DNA of 64,000 bases from Synechocystis sp. PCC 6714 (GTDB taxonomy: Bacteria; Cyanobacteriota; Cyanobacteriia; Cyanobacteriales; Microcystaceae), in contig NZ_CP007542.1 in NCBI RefSeq assembly GCF_000478825.2, positions 2,356,001-2,420,000 on the forward strand. The letters are read 5' to 3'. Below, one piece after another: positions 8,420 through 18,030 of this stretch; position 1 is the stretch's first letter, and each line of letters begins with the position of its first letter. Position numbers and translations under genes: made by a program. The notes under the pieces are model-generated. The model had not been told where the DNA came from and did not search any database. It saw nothing but the letters and a program-made list of their open reading frames with translations.

Positions 8420-9229
8420 ATGAAATCTTTAATTCGTCAAACCACCTGTCTCTTTTCTGTTCTAGTTTTGGGGCTAACTCTTTTACCCATGGATTCTGCC
8501 TTGGCCCGAGGTGGTCGAGGGGGCGGCGGCGGAGCTTCTCCTCGCATGAGTTCCGGTGGGGCAAATCGTAGTGGTGGTGGTATGCAAAATCGGGGCAGTT
8601 TTGACAGTGGCAGTCGTTCCCAAAACCGCAGTACGGGACAGGCTAATCGTCAAAGTACCCGTCAAACAGGTAGTCAAAGTCGTCAGGATAACCGCCAATC
8701 TACTCAACAAAACCGTCAGGATAATCGCCAAACGAGCAGTCAAAGCCGTCAAGATAACCGACAAGGTAACCAACAAAATCGCCAAGGGGAAAGATCTAAT
8801 CGTACTGATACCCGACAAAGTAATGTCACCGATCGCCAAAATAATCGCCAAAACTTTGTGGATAACAATAATAATTGGTACAACGGCGGTGGCTGGTATG
8901 GGGGCGGCTACGGAGTACCACCGGGATGGGGTTTGGTCGGCTTAACCACTGGACTAGTTTTAGGATCGGCGATCGCCACTCCTCCTCCCTATTACGATAC
9001 CGTCTATGTAGGCTCTTCGTCCTATATGTATTCCGATGGGGTTTATCTCCAACCCAGCGGGGATGAATATGTGATAGTTGCGCCACCAGTGGGAGCGACA
9101 GTTAATTATTTACCTGATGGTTGTACTTCTGTGAGCTTAAATGGGGGATATTATTTCGATTGCAGTGGTATTTACTATCAACCATTTTTTGAAAATGGCA
9201 TAGCAGTTTATCAAGTCGTGCAATTCTAA
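8420..9229 (+). CDS. Secreted Arg/Gln/Asn-rich repeat protein with DUF6515-like C-terminus
   Basis: A signal peptide (residues about 1-29, ending LALA-RGG) is followed by a Gly-rich stretch. A low-complexity region from residue about 55 to 150 is built of short SRQDNRQ / QQNRQ repeats. A hydrophobic Gly-rich segment follows (GLTTGLVLGSAIA). The C-terminal 80 residues resemble DUF6515: YYDTVYVGSSSY, then DGCTSVSLNGGYYFDCSGIYYQP. The repeat section is hydrophilic and strongly positive, suggesting binding to a polyanion such as exopolysaccharide or wall polymer; this is inference. The long shadow frames over this gene come from the repeats and are not genes. Confidence 0.7.
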   Translation: MKSLIRQTTCLFSVLVLGLTLLPMDSALARGGRGGGGGASPRMSSGGANRSGGGMQNRGSFDSGSRSQNRSTGQANRQSTRQTGSQSRQDNRQSTQQNRQDNRQTSSQSRQDNRQGNQQNRQGERSNRTDTRQSNVTDRQNNRQNFVDNNNNWYNGGGWYGGGYGVPPGWGLVGLTTGLVLGSAIATPPPYYDTVYVGSSSYMYSDGVYLQPSGDEYVIVAPPVGATVNYLPDGCTSVSLNGGYYFDCSGIYYQPFFENGIAVYQVVQF

Positions 9230-9282
9230 TTAGTAATTAGCCTAGAAATTGTTACAAATTTTGTTCCTGTTATGACTGTCCT

Positions 9283-10968
9283 GTGTTTAAACAAATATTT
9301 CCCATTTTCCAGTGGTTGCCAAATTATCAGCTCAGTTGGCTGAAAGCGGATTTGGTAGCTGGTTTAACTTTGGCCGCCTATGCCATTCCCGTAGCCCTCG
9401 CCTATGGATCTTTGGCGGGGTTGCCTTCCGAGGTGGGATTGTATTGCTATATGTTGGGGGCCATTGGCTACGCTTTTTTCGGCACTTCCCGTCAATTAGC
9501 GGTGGGACCCACCTCTGCTATTTCCATTCTCGTAGGGGTGAGTTTAGCCCCCTTGGCCAACGGTGATGCTGAACGTTATTTGATTTTGGCATCTTCCACT
9601 GCGGTGTTGGTAGCAATAATTTGTTTGCTGGCCTGGTTACTCAAGTTATCCCAGATTGTTAACTTTATTTCCGAACCAATCCTGAACGGTTTTAAGGCGG
9701 GAGCGGCACTACAAATTGCCTCCACCCAATTGCCCAAGCTATTCGGTGTACCATCCGGAGGCAGTAACTTTTTTAGTCGTATTTGGGATTTACTCCACCA
9801 TTGGCAGGAAATTCAGCCTGCAACTCTGCTGGTGGGAAGTTTGGCTCTAGTTTTACTCGTTGTCGGCGATCGCCTTTGGCCATCCCAACCAATTTCTTTG
9901 CTGGTGGTGATTTTAGCCATTGTTGCTATGGGAATCACGAATTTACCGGAACAGGGGGTGAAAGTAGTGGGGGAAATTCCCCAGGGTTTACCTAGTTTTG
10001 GGATGCCCTATTGGAGTTTTAGTGACCTTGATAGCCTATTGCCCCTCGCCTTGGCTTGTTTTTTACTGTCTTATATCGAAGGTATTTCCACCGCCCGCAG
10101 TTTTGCAATTAAACATAACTACCGCATTAATCCAGAGCAGGAATTATTGGCGATTGGGGCGGCTAATCTGGTGGCGGGTTTAGGGCAAGGTTATCCCATA
10201 GCTGGGGGTCTTTCCCAATCGGCGGTAAATGAAAAAGCAGGGGCAAAAACACCCTTGGCTATCATTATCACCGCCTGTGTTATTGCCATAGTGTTGCTAT
10301 TTTTCACTGGTCTTTTTCGCAATTTACCAGAGGCAATTCTCGGGGCAGTGGTTTTGGTGGCAGTGAAAGGATTGATTAACATTGCTGAGCTACGGCATCT
10401 AAAAAAAGTTGCCCCTCTGGAATTTAAGGTTTCTCTTATTGCTCTATTCGGAGTACTTTGCTTTGGAGTGCTACAGGGGGTTTTATTGGCGGCGATCGCC
10501 TCAATTTTATTCTTGATTTATATCATTTCCCATCCTAGTAATGCGATTTTAGGGAGAATTCCTGGCTCCGATCAATTTAGTGACATTGAACGTCATCCGG
10601 AAAACTTAATCATTCCTGGGGTGTTGATTTATCGAGTCAATGGGCCGATGCTATACTTCAACATTAATACCATCGAAAGTGATTTCTTTACCCAACTTTC
10701 TCAACAGCAAGAGCCGGTGGAATTGGTAATTTTTGAAATGGGAACTTGCTCCGGCGTTGATACTCCCGCCGCCCGTTGGTTTAAAATTCTATCGCAACGA
10801 CTTAATCAACAAGGCATGACCTTAAAACTAGTAAATGCTAGTGGTCGGGTGCGGGATCGTTTGCGGGCAGAAGATTTAGAATCTTTGGTAGGTAATTTTC
10901 GTCGTTTAGACACCATTAATTCCCTTATTGCTGAATTCAGTTCCCAAAAACATTCAGATTTACCCTAG
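9283..10968 (+). CDS. SulP-family anion transporter with STAS domain
   Basis: The start is a GTG at 9283. The 561 residues hold a SulP/SLC26 transmembrane domain (residues about 20-420, with AGLTLAAYAIPVALAYGSLAGLP near the start, here only referred to as the SulP signature). A C-terminal STAS domain (about 440-550) contains GVLIYRVNGPMLYFN and MGTCSGVDTPAARW. Cyanobacterial members carry bicarbonate (BicA) or sulfate; the substrate cannot be decided from this sequence. It sits 118 bp upstream of chlD on the same strand. The gene is intact and of usual length. Confidence 0.88.
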   Translation: MFKQIFPIFQWLPNYQLSWLKADLVAGLTLAAYAIPVALAYGSLAGLPSEVGLYCYMLGAIGYAFFGTSRQLAVGPTSAISILVGVSLAPLANGDAERYLILASSTAVLVAIICLLAWLLKLSQIVNFISEPILNGFKAGAALQIASTQLPKLFGVPSGGSNFFSRIWDLLHHWQEIQPATLLVGSLALVLLVVGDRLWPSQPISLLVVILAIVAMGITNLPEQGVKVVGEIPQGLPSFGMPYWSFSDLDSLLPLALACFLLSYIEGISTARSFAIKHNYRINPEQELLAIGAANLVAGLGQGYPIAGGLSQSAVNEKAGAKTPLAIIITACVIAIVLLFFTGLFRNLPEAILGAVVLVAVKGLINIAELRHLKKVAPLEFKVSLIALFGVLCFGVLQGVLLAAIASILFLIYIISHPSNAILGRIPGSDQFSDIERHPENLIIPGVLIYRVNGPMLYFNINTIESDFFTQLSQQQEPVELVIFEMGTCSGVDTPAARWFKILSQRLNQQGMTLKLVNASGRVRDRLRAEDLESLVGNFRRLDTINSLIAEFSSQKHSDLP

Positions 10969-11086
10969 TTTTTTCTTCAACCATGGAATTCCAGAAATCC
11001 CCAAAAAGTTGCAGAAGTCCAGGCCCACCGGGGATGATGTTAAGTTATTGCTCAACCCTTTCTCCCGTCGGTACTGTTAACCATCC

Positions 11087-13117
11087 ATGACCACCCTGAC
11101 CCCCTTTATTCCCCTCAATTTCCCCATTACGGCGATCGTTGGCCAAGAGGCAATTAAGCTGGCTTTACTCCTAGGGGCGATCGATCCTGGCTTGGGAGGC
11201 ATTGTTATTGCCGGACGGCGGGGCACAGCTAAATCGGTGATGGCTAGGGCGATTCACACTTTGCTCCCTCCCATTGAAATCATTAAGGGCAACCGCTACC
11301 AATGCGATCTTAAAAATCCCGGCAGTTGGGATGATGACACCCTGGAAAAATTTGCCAATGTTCCACTGGAGCAATTAGAAACCCAAGTAATTCCCGCTCC
11401 TTTTATTCAAATTCCCCTGGGGGTAACGGAAGATCGTTTGCTGGGATCGGTGGATGTAGAAAAATCCGTCAAACAGGGAGAAGCGGTGTTTCAACCGGGA
11501 TTACTAGCCCAGGCCCATCGGGGAGTGCTGTATATCGACGAGCTTAATTTGTTGGATGACCAGATCGCCAACCAGTTACTAACGGTTTTAACAGAAGGAA
11601 AAAATCAGATTGAGCGCGAAGGCATTAGTTTCCAGCATCCCTGCCAACCTCTGTTAATTGCCACCTATAACCCGGAAGAGGGGCCGTTGCGTCGCCATTT
11701 GCTGGATCGGATTGCGATCGCCTTAAGTGCGGACGGTATTTTGGGGCTGGATCAACGGGTGGCTGCAGTGGATCAGGTTTTAGCCTACGCCAATGCTCCG
11801 ATGAATTTCATTGACCAATATGATGCCGAGTTGGACGACCTGAAAACGACAATTATTCTAGCCAGGGAATGGCTTAAGGAAGTGAGTTTAACCCCGGAAC
11901 AGGTGGGTTATCTGGTGGAGGAAGCGATCCGGGGCGGTCTCCAGGGCCATCGGGGGGAATTATTTGCTATCCGGGTGGCCAAGGCGATCGCCGCTTTGGA
12001 TGGCCGTAGTGATGTGCAAGCAGATGATTTACGGCAAGCAGTGGAATTGGTGATTGTGCCCCGCAGTGTGCTGATGGATAATCCCCCACCTCCTGATCAA
12101 GCACCGCCGCCGCCCCCTCCCCCGCAAAATCAAAACGAAGGGGAAGATGAGCAAGAGGATCAACAGGATGATAAGGAAGACGACAAAGATAATGAACCGG
12201 AAGCGGAGCAAGATCCCCCCAGCATTCCCGAAGAATTTATTTTCGATCCGGAAGGGGTGAGCCTCGATCCGTCGGTGTTATATTTCGCCCAAATGGCCCA
12301 AAAACAAGGTAAATCCGGCAGTCGCTCTGTCATTTTTTCCGATGACCGGGGGCGTTACCTCAAACCGATTTTGCCCAAGGGAAAAGTGCGACGCATTGCT
12401 GTGGATGCCACGTTGCGGGCCGCTTCCCCCTACCAAAAATCCCGCCGTCTGCGCCATCCCGATCGCCAGGTAATTGTGGAGCAAGGGGATATTCGGGGTA
12501 AAAAGTTAGTGCGGAAAGCCGGGGCCTTAATTGTCTTTTTGGTGGATGCGTCGGGGTCTATGGCGTTAAACCGTATGCAGGCCGCTAAAGGGGCAGTGAT
12601 GCAGTTACTCACGGAAGCCTACGAAAATCGAGATCAGGTTTCCCTCATTCCTTTCCAGGGGGAAAATGCCGAAGTATTGTTACCCCCCACCCGTTCCATT
12701 GCCATGGCCAAAAAGCGGCTAGAAACTTTGCCCTGTGGTGGTGGTTCTCCCCTCTCCCACGGCTTAATGCAGGCGGTCAATGTGGGCATCAATGCCAAAC
12801 ACTCCGGGGACATTGGTCAGGTGGTGATCGTGGCCATCACCGATGGTCGGGGCAATATTCCCTTGGCCCGTTCCCTAGGCGATGAAATTCCCGAAGGAGA
12901 AAAGCCCGACATTAAAGCCGAACTGTTGGAAATTGCCGCCAAAATTCGGGGTTTAGGGATGCAATTGTTGGTCATTAACACCGAGAAAAAATTTGTTTCC
13001 ACCGGCTTCGGCAAAGAATTGGCCCAAAAGGCCGGCGGTAAATATTACCAGTTACCTAAAGCCACCGACCAGGGCATTGCTTCCATGGCCCGCCAGGCGA
13101 TCGCCGATATGGGCTAG
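11087..13117 (+). CDS. chlD: Magnesium chelatase subunit D
   Basis: ChlD forms the ATP-fuelled motor of Mg-chelatase together with ChlI, and drives insertion of Mg into protoporphyrin IX by ChlH, the first committed step of chlorophyll synthesis. The 676 residues show the ChlI-like AAA+ domain ([15 protein letters not shown] with a P-loop, [11 protein letters not shown] as Walker B). A proline run and an acidic linker follow (residues about 345-395). A von Willebrand factor A domain has the MIDAS motif DASGSM beginning at Asp487. Length and order are normal for cyanobacterial ChlD. It converges with accC, and the two coding ends overlap by 4 bp (13114-13117). Confidence 0.97.
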   Translation: MTTLTPFIPLNFPITAIVGQEAIKLALLLGAIDPGLGGIVIAGRRGTAKSVMARAIHTLLPPIEIIKGNRYQCDLKNPGSWDDDTLEKFANVPLEQLETQVIPAPFIQIPLGVTEDRLLGSVDVEKSVKQGEAVFQPGLLAQAHRGVLYIDELNLLDDQIANQLLTVLTEGKNQIEREGISFQHPCQPLLIATYNPEEGPLRRHLLDRIAIALSADGILGLDQRVAAVDQVLAYANAPMNFIDQYDAELDDLKTTIILAREWLKEVSLTPEQVGYLVEEAIRGGLQGHRGELFAIRVAKAIAALDGRSDVQADDLRQAVELVIVPRSVLMDNPPPPDQAPPPPPPPQNQNEGEDEQEDQQDDKEDDKDNEPEAEQDPPSIPEEFIFDPEGVSLDPSVLYFAQMAQKQGKSGSRSVIFSDDRGRYLKPILPKGKVRRIAVDATLRAASPYQKSRRLRHPDRQVIVEQGDIRGKKLVRKAGALIVFLVDASGSMALNRMQAAKGAVMQLLTEAYENRDQVSLIPFQGENAEVLLPPTRSIAMAKKRLETLPCGGGSPLSHGLMQAVNVGINAKHSGDIGQVVIVAITDGRGNIPLARSLGDEIPEGEKPDIKAELLEIAAKIRGLGMQLLVINTEKKFVSTGFGKELAQKAGGKYYQLPKATDQGIASMARQAIADMG

Positions 13118-14460
13118 GGCGTTAAATGCTCTTCAATGAAATTGGTGTACACATCCCCGGCCAGAAAAGCTGGGGTTTGTAATATACGCTGGTGAAATTC
13201 CAATGTGGTAGGTACCCCGGTGATGGCACATTCCCGCAAGGCCCTCTGCATTCTCTTAATGGCCGAGGGGCGATCGCCAGCCCAGACAATTAGCTTGCCG
13301 ATTAAAGAATCATAGTAGGGAGGGATTTCGTAGTCAGTGTAAACGTGGGAATCAATGCGGACTCCAGGGCCACCGGGGGGCAAATAAGCACTGATTTTGC
13401 CGGGGTGGGGACGAAAATTCTGCTTTGGATCCTCGGCGTTAATGCGGCATTCAATGGCGTGGCCTCGAATTTCCACGTCGGACTGACGGAAGCGGAGTTT
13501 TTCCCCCATGGCAATGCGGATCTGTTCTGCAATCAAGTCATAGCCGGTGATCATTTCTGTAACCGGATGTTCCACCTGAATCCGGGTGTTCATTTCCATA
13601 AAGTAGAAATTACCGTTCCCATCCACCAAAAATTCCACCGTGCCGGCCCCGACGTAGTTAATGGATTTGGCCGCTTTCACCGCCGCTTCCCCCATTTTTT
13701 TCCGCAGGTGGGGAGTTAAAAAGGGACTGGGGGCTTCTTCCAGTAACTTTTGGTGCCGCCGTTGGATGGAACAATCCCTTTCCCCTAGGTGCACTATGTT
13801 GCCGTGGCTATCGGCCAAAATTTGGAACTCGATATGCCGGGGTTTTTCAATGAATTTTTCCAAGTAAACCCCCGGATTACCAAAGGCCGCCCCCGCTTCC
13901 CCCTGGGCCGCATGGAACAGTTTGAGAAAATCCTTTTCCTCCTGCACCAGGCGCATGCCCCTACCACCGCCCCCGGCCGTAGCTTTAATAATCACTGGGT
14001 AACCAATTTCCGCCGCGATTTTTAGGGCCGTGGCTTCCGACTCGATCAATCCAGGACTACCAGGTACACAGGGTACACCGGACTTTTGCATAGTTTTCTT
14101 GGCAGTGGATTTATCCCCCATGGCAGTGATGGCTTCGGGGCTTGGGCCAATGAAAGCAATTTGATGGTCGGCGCAAATTTCAGCAAAGCGGGCATTTTCC
14201 GCTAAAAATCCATAACCAGGGTGAATGGCAGTGGCATTGCGGGTGAGAGCGGCGGCGATAATATTGGGAATGTTGAGATAGCTTTTATTGCTGGGGGGTG
14301 GCCCAATGCACACACTCTCGTTGGCTAGTTGCACGTGGAGGGCATGGCGATCAATGGTGGAGTGGACTGCTACGGTGGGAATGCCCAGTTCTTCGCAACT
14401 GTGAATGATGCGTAGGGCGATCTCTCCCCGATTGGCAATTAAAATTTTGGCGAATTGCAT
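13114..14460 (-). CDS. accC: Acetyl-CoA carboxylase, biotin carboxylase subunit
   Basis: AccC carboxylates the biotin of AccB using ATP and bicarbonate, the first half-reaction of malonyl-CoA synthesis for fatty acids. The 448 residues begin [14 protein letters not shown]. They contain the ATP-grasp glycine loop [12 protein letters not shown], the catalytic stretch [12 protein letters not shown] and the biotin-carboxylase C-terminal domain. No biotinyl or carboxyltransferase domain is fused, so this is the free subunit typical of bacteria and plastids. The accB gene is not adjacent. The gene is convergent with chlD, and their 3' ends overlap. Confidence 0.97.
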   Translation of the reverse strand: MQFAKILIANRGEIALRIIHSCEELGIPTVAVHSTIDRHALHVQLANESVCIGPPPSNKSYLNIPNIIAAALTRNATAIHPGYGFLAENARFAEICADHQIAFIGPSPEAITAMGDKSTAKKTMQKSGVPCVPGSPGLIESEATALKIAAEIGYPVIIKATAGGGGRGMRLVQEEKDFLKLFHAAQGEAGAAFGNPGVYLEKFIEKPRHIEFQILADSHGNIVHLGERDCSIQRRHQKLLEEAPSPFLTPHLRKKMGEAAVKAAKSINYVGAGTVEFLVDGNGNFYFMEMNTRIQVEHPVTEMITGYDLIAEQIRIAMGEKLRFRQSDVEIRGHAIECRINAEDPKQNFRPHPGKISAYLPPGGPGVRIDSHVYTDYEIPPYYDSLIGKLIVWAGDRPSAIKRMQRALRECAITGVPTTLEFHQRILQTPAFLAGDVYTNFIEEHLTP

Positions 14461-14578
14461 TGGTCCACCCAGCTCTAGCGTTGGTAAAACGATGTGTTTA
14501 GTCTCTTAGTAGAATATCGGGTTTTGTTGACTAGGCGATCGCCGATATACTGACCCCGCGCCCCCATCCCCATTGCCC

Positions 14579-15238
14579 ATGACTTCCCCACCAACTCCAG
14601 ACCAAGCCACCGATGAGTATTTTGAGTATCATTTTGCCCATCGGGTCACCCCCGACCACCACCAAATTTTTTTGGAGTGCCAGGAACAGTTAAAAATATT
14701 AGTAACAAAATATCCTGGTTATATCAGCAGTGAATCCACCGAACTGCGCTCCGAAGGAGATCTTTTTGTGGCGGAAACGGTAATCCGTTTTGATACCTTA
14801 GAAAACTTTATCGGCTGGCTGGATAGCTCCGAACGCAGGCAGTTAATTTACCTCGAAGAAAATGCTGGTTATCAGTTTGAAGGCAAAGTCAATGCTGAAG
14901 GTTATAGCCGTTGGTTAAAGCGCCAACTGAGCAAAAGAGCCCCTGTATGGAAAATAAACCTGTTGGTGTTGTTAGTGCTTTATCCTACTGTGATGGGATT
15001 TAACCTGTTATTCCGTAAACCAGATTTTATCGACTTTCCCACCTGGATGCTATTTGGCAACCTTTGTAGCGTCTCTATCACGGGTTGGTTTGCAGTGCCC
15101 TGGGTTAGTGGCATTTATCAACGTTGGCTAGAAGGTCAAGGCACAAAAAAAGAGCAAGTTCTGGCGTTGGTAACCATCATCCTTGCTCTACTTTTACTCC
15201 TACAATTCTTTCGGGTAGTTTCCCAACAATTGGTCTAA
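14579..15238 (+). CDS. Antibiotic-biosynthesis-monooxygenase-like (ABM) domain membrane protein
   Basis: The ATG at 14579 is preferred over an in-frame TTG at 14573. Residues about 15-105 resemble an ABM / ferredoxin-like dimeric alpha-beta barrel (HRVTPDHHQIFLECQEQL, then YPGYISSES and RFDTLENFIGWL). Three hydrophobic segments follow near residues 124-142, 155-178 and 197-217. This combination of ABM with a membrane tail is common in cyanobacteria and its substrate is unknown. ABM domains include heme or quinol oxygenases as well as proteins with no known activity. A MITE-like copy lies directly downstream (15249-15343), between this gene and the convergent deaminase gene. Confidence 0.7.
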   Translation: MTSPPTPDQATDEYFEYHFAHRVTPDHHQIFLECQEQLKILVTKYPGYISSESTELRSEGDLFVAETVIRFDTLENFIGWLDSSERRQLIYLEENAGYQFEGKVNAEGYSRWLKRQLSKRAPVWKINLLVLLVLYPTVMGFNLLFRKPDFIDFPTWMLFGNLCSVSITGWFAVPWVSGIYQRWLEGQGTKKEQVLALVTIILALLLLLQFFRVVSQQLV

Positions 15239-15248
15239 AAAATAACGC

Positions 15249-15343
15249 TATAGTTGATTTAATTGAAAGTAAGACACTGACCAGAGCTAAAAGCGTCTTT
15301 GGTAAAGACTTTAGTCGTCTCAATCTTACTTTGATTGGCTATA
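15249..15343 (+). repeat. MITE-like element, copy B (95 bp)
   Basis: The left end reads TATAGTTGATTTAATTG, and the right end read on the other strand is TATAGCCAATCAAAGTAAG. The two ends share TATAG and, a few bases in, AAAGTAAGA, forming an imperfect inverted repeat. It is very close to copy C (33527-33622), including GTCTTTGGTAAAGACTTT in the body. It fills the gap between two convergent genes, where its dyad symmetry could help stop transcription from both sides. Confidence 0.7.
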
Positions 15344-15364
15344 TCTGATAAAAGTTATACCAGC

Positions 15365-15844
15365 CTAATAGCGGGCACCGTCCGGTAACTGACGAAATTC
15401 TTCCCAAACCACCTGGGCTTCTTCCTGTAAAATCTGCTCCGGTGCGAGTAGTCTTTCTGGGTAAGGTTTTTCCAAATCTTTACTAATGTTACTGTCATCA
15501 AAAAGATCTTCAAAATCGCTCCAACCGGCGGCGTAGTAAATTTTGTCGATCCGGGCCCAGTAGCTGGTGGCGTAGCACATGGGGCAACATTCACAACTGC
15601 TATACATCACCGCCCCTTCCAGGTTCCAACTGCCCACCATTTGACAGGCTTGGCGAATGGCATTAACTTCCGCATGGGCAGAGGGATCGTTATCTTTAAT
15701 CACACTATTACCCGCCGCGCCAATCACTTCCCCATCTTTGACAATCACTACGCCAAAGGGGCCGCCGGTCTTGTTGACCACCCCCGCATCCCTCATAATG
15801 GCGATCGCCTGGCGCATGTACTCACGGTCTTGTTCGGTAACCAT
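15365..15844 (-). CDS. Cytidine/deoxycytidylate deaminase-fold nucleoside deaminase (guanine-deaminase-like)
   Basis: The ATG at 15844 is preferred, with a GAGG about 12 bases upstream; a TTG at 15907 would add 21 residues of poor quality. The 159-residue protein has the zinc signature HAEVNAIRQ and CCPMC of the CDA superfamily. The arrangement AIAIMRDAGV, then GGPFGVVIVKDG and ending in an extended C-terminal helix with EEFRQLPDGARY, fits bacterial guanine deaminase / TadA-related nucleoside deaminases. The substrate (guanine, cytosine derivative or other) cannot be fixed by eye. The first zinc-Cys loop reads SCECCPMC, with an extra Cys compared with the common PCPMC pattern. Confidence 0.8.
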   Translation of the reverse strand: MVTEQDREYMRQAIAIMRDAGVVNKTGGPFGVVIVKDGEVIGAAGNSVIKDNDPSAHAEVNAIRQACQMVGSWNLEGAVMYSSCECCPMCYATSYWARIDKIYYAAGWSDFEDLFDDSNISKDLEKPYPERLLAPEQILQEEAQVVWEEFRQLPDGARY

Positions 15845-15955
15845 TGTGGTTATATCCTCAGAAAAGGTAGATTTAGTCGGATGAACTACGACTGTACTTA
15901 GTTGCAATTTGCTTAACTATCGGCCCGAATTGTACTTTTAATTAACTGGAAGAAT

Positions 15956-15993
15956 TAATGTAGAGATGCCGTTTCTCACAATTCTTTACATTA
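15956..15993. promoter_or_regulatory. Inverted repeat in the deaminase-fmt divergent gap
   Basis: TAATGTA (15956-15962) is repeated inverted as TACATTA (15987-15993). Inside lies a second short stem, GAGA/TCTC (15963-15966 and 15974-15977). The sequence lies between two divergent genes, so it may be an operator or part of an RNA leader for fmt. No factor can be named. Confidence 0.3.
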
Positions 15994-16061
15994 TTAAGGG
16001 TAATTAAGGCCATGGTAATTAAAGGTGTAATGAACTGGCCAGACTTTTTAGATATTTTGTG

Positions 16062-17051
16062 ATGAAAACCGTTTTCTTTGGTACACCAGATTTTGCTGTC
16101 CCTACCCTGGAAGCCCTTTTGGGACAAGGAAATATCGATGTGTTGGCGGTGGTGAGCCAGCCCGATCGCCGTCGGGGTAGGGGGAGTAAGTTAATCCCTT
16201 CCCCCGTCAAGGAAGTGGCAACAAAAGCGGGCATTCCTGTGTGGCAACCGGAACGGGTCAAACGATGTGAAGAAACTTTAGCTAAATTAAAAAATTGCCA
16301 AGCGGATTTCTTTGTGGTGGTGGCCTATGGGCAAATACTTTCCCCAGAAATTTTGGCCATGCCCCGGCTAGGGTGTATCAATGTCCACGGTTCCCTCTTG
16401 CCTAAATATCGGGGGGCGGCTCCCCTGCAATGGGCGATCGCCAATGGAGAAACGGAAACTGGGGTAACCACCATGCTGATGGACGAAGGCATGGACACTG
16501 GCGCCATGTTGCTGAAAACTACCACCCCCATCGGTCTAGTAGATAACCTAACGGCGATCGGCGATCGGTTAGCCCAGGCAGGAGCAGAATTGTTGCTGCA
16601 AACCCTAAAGGACTTAGATGGAGGCCAACTGCAACCCACTCCCCAAACTGAAATGGAAGCGACCTATGCCCCCCTGCTGAAAAAAGAAGATTTTGTCATT
16701 GACTGGCAACGGAGTGCCCTAGAAATTCATAACCAAGTCCGGGGTTTTGCCCCAGCGTGTCACACAGCTTGGGGAGAGCAAACGTTAAAAATAATTAGCA
16801 CTGTTCCCCTGGGGGATGAATTCTTTCCCCTGTTACCACAAAGGTATCAGGGTTTAGCCAAGGCTTATAGCGGTTGTTCCTTCCAGTCCGGTCTACCAGG
16901 GCAAATTATCGGCACCATCAAAAATTGGGGCCCCGTTCTGCAAACCGGCAACGGGCACCTATTGTTGGCACAAGTTCAGCCGCCGGGAAAAAAGCCCCAA
17001 AGCGGTTGGGATTTCATCAACGGCAACCGGAGCACCATTAGTTTCCTCTGA
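16062..17051 (+). CDS. fmt: Methionyl-tRNA formyltransferase
   Basis: Fmt formylates Met-tRNA-fMet with 10-formyl-tetrahydrofolate to make the initiator tRNA. I use the ATG at 16062; a GTG lies directly before it at 16059. The 329 residues start [19 protein letters not shown]. They contain the hydrolase/formyltransferase core with [19 protein letters not shown] (catalytic Asn/His/Asp region) and the C-terminal OB-like domain (about 205-315). The length is normal. The map gene on the opposite strand converges with it. Formylation, methionine removal and the tRNA-fMet gene all lie within about 3.5 kb, a functional grouping around the protein N-terminus. Confidence 0.96.
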   Translation: MKTVFFGTPDFAVPTLEALLGQGNIDVLAVVSQPDRRRGRGSKLIPSPVKEVATKAGIPVWQPERVKRCEETLAKLKNCQADFFVVVAYGQILSPEILAMPRLGCINVHGSLLPKYRGAAPLQWAIANGETETGVTTMLMDEGMDTGAMLLKTTTPIGLVDNLTAIGDRLAQAGAELLLQTLKDLDGGQLQPTPQTEMEATYAPLLKKEDFVIDWQRSALEIHNQVRGFAPACHTAWGEQTLKIISTVPLGDEFFPLLPQRYQGLAKAYSGCSFQSGLPGQIIGTIKNWGPVLQTGNGHLLLAQVQPPGKKPQSGWDFINGNRSTISFL

Positions 17052-17081
17052 AGTGGGTTGATTCTGCTGACATGGGGCCGA

Positions 17082-17843
17082 CTAATCTCCCAAAGTTAAG
17101 ATTTCTACCCCATCTTCGGTTACCGCAATGGTATGTTCAAACTGGGCAGAGAGCTTACCATCTTTAGTGATGGCAGTCCAACCGTCATCGAGTAACACCG
17201 CCTCCCAGGTACCTTCATTGATCATCGGTTCAATGGTGAAGACCATACCAGGCCGCAATCTTTTGCCTTTGCCAGCTTTGCCGTAATGGGGAATTTGTGG
17301 GGCAGTGTGGAAAATTTTGCTAATGCCATGGCCAACAAAGTCCCTAACGACAGAAAATCCCTGGGCTTCGGCATGGGTTTGAATGGCAGACCCAATGTCC
17401 CCAATTCTGCCACCGGGTTTAACGGCTTCAATGCCTAAGCGTAAGCATTCTTCGGTGACTTTAACTAATTTCTCTGCCACGGGGCTGGGGGTACCAACAA
17501 AAAAAGTACGGGAACAATCTCCATGGTAGCCATCCAAAATGGGGGTAACATCGACGTTGATGATGTCTCCCTCCTGCAATACCCGTTTTCGGTGGGGAAT
17601 GCCGTGGCAGATAACTTCGTTGATGCTGGTGCAAATAGATTTGGGAAAGCCATTATAGCCAAGGGGAGCGCTGATGGCCCCGTGGGCTTTGGTCCATTTT
17701 TCCGCTTCGTCATTCAACTCTAGGGTGGTTACCCCTGGTTGTACCATTGGCGCTAGGTGATCAAGTAGGGCCGCCGCTAGTTGGCCCGCCTGCCGCATTT
17801 TTTCTATTTCTCGGCGGGAGAGGAGGGTAATAGTGTCGCCCAT
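17082..17843 (-). CDS. map: Type I methionine aminopeptidase
   Basis: The enzyme removes the initiator Met from nascent proteins using two metal ions. The 253 residues carry the pita-bread fold with the metal ligands in INVDVTPILDGYHGD (two Asp), GHGISKIFH (His), FTIEPM (Glu) and FEHTIAVT (Glu). There is no N-terminal zinc extension. Synechocystis-type genomes have several map paralogues, so I give no paralogue number. It is convergent with fmt. Confidence 0.95.
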   Translation of the reverse strand: MGDTITLLSRREIEKMRQAGQLAAALLDHLAPMVQPGVTTLELNDEAEKWTKAHGAISAPLGYNGFPKSICTSINEVICHGIPHRKRVLQEGDIINVDVTPILDGYHGDCSRTFFVGTPSPVAEKLVKVTEECLRLGIEAVKPGGRIGDIGSAIQTHAEAQGFSVVRDFVGHGISKIFHTAPQIPHYGKAGKGKRLRPGMVFTIEPMINEGTWEAVLLDDGWTAITKDGKLSAQFEHTIAVTEDGVEILTLGD

Positions 17844-18030
17844 TGATAATGCTTACTTTAATACTGGAAAAGATCGAAAGATGTGGCCGGTTCTGCCTTA
17901 AGTTTAACCAAAACCTCCATCTAGTTCAGTCTCCCATGGCAAGGACGTGATCTTCAAGGGGAAAACGGGGAGATTGAAATACTTTCAATAAGATTGGGAT
18001 AAAGGCACGCCAATTCTGATTATGGGAGGC

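Noticed and set aside
8483-9086. Several long frames on both strands over the Arg/Gln-rich gene
   Set aside because: They are produced by the repetitive codons of the real gene; they have no start signals or recognisable protein features.
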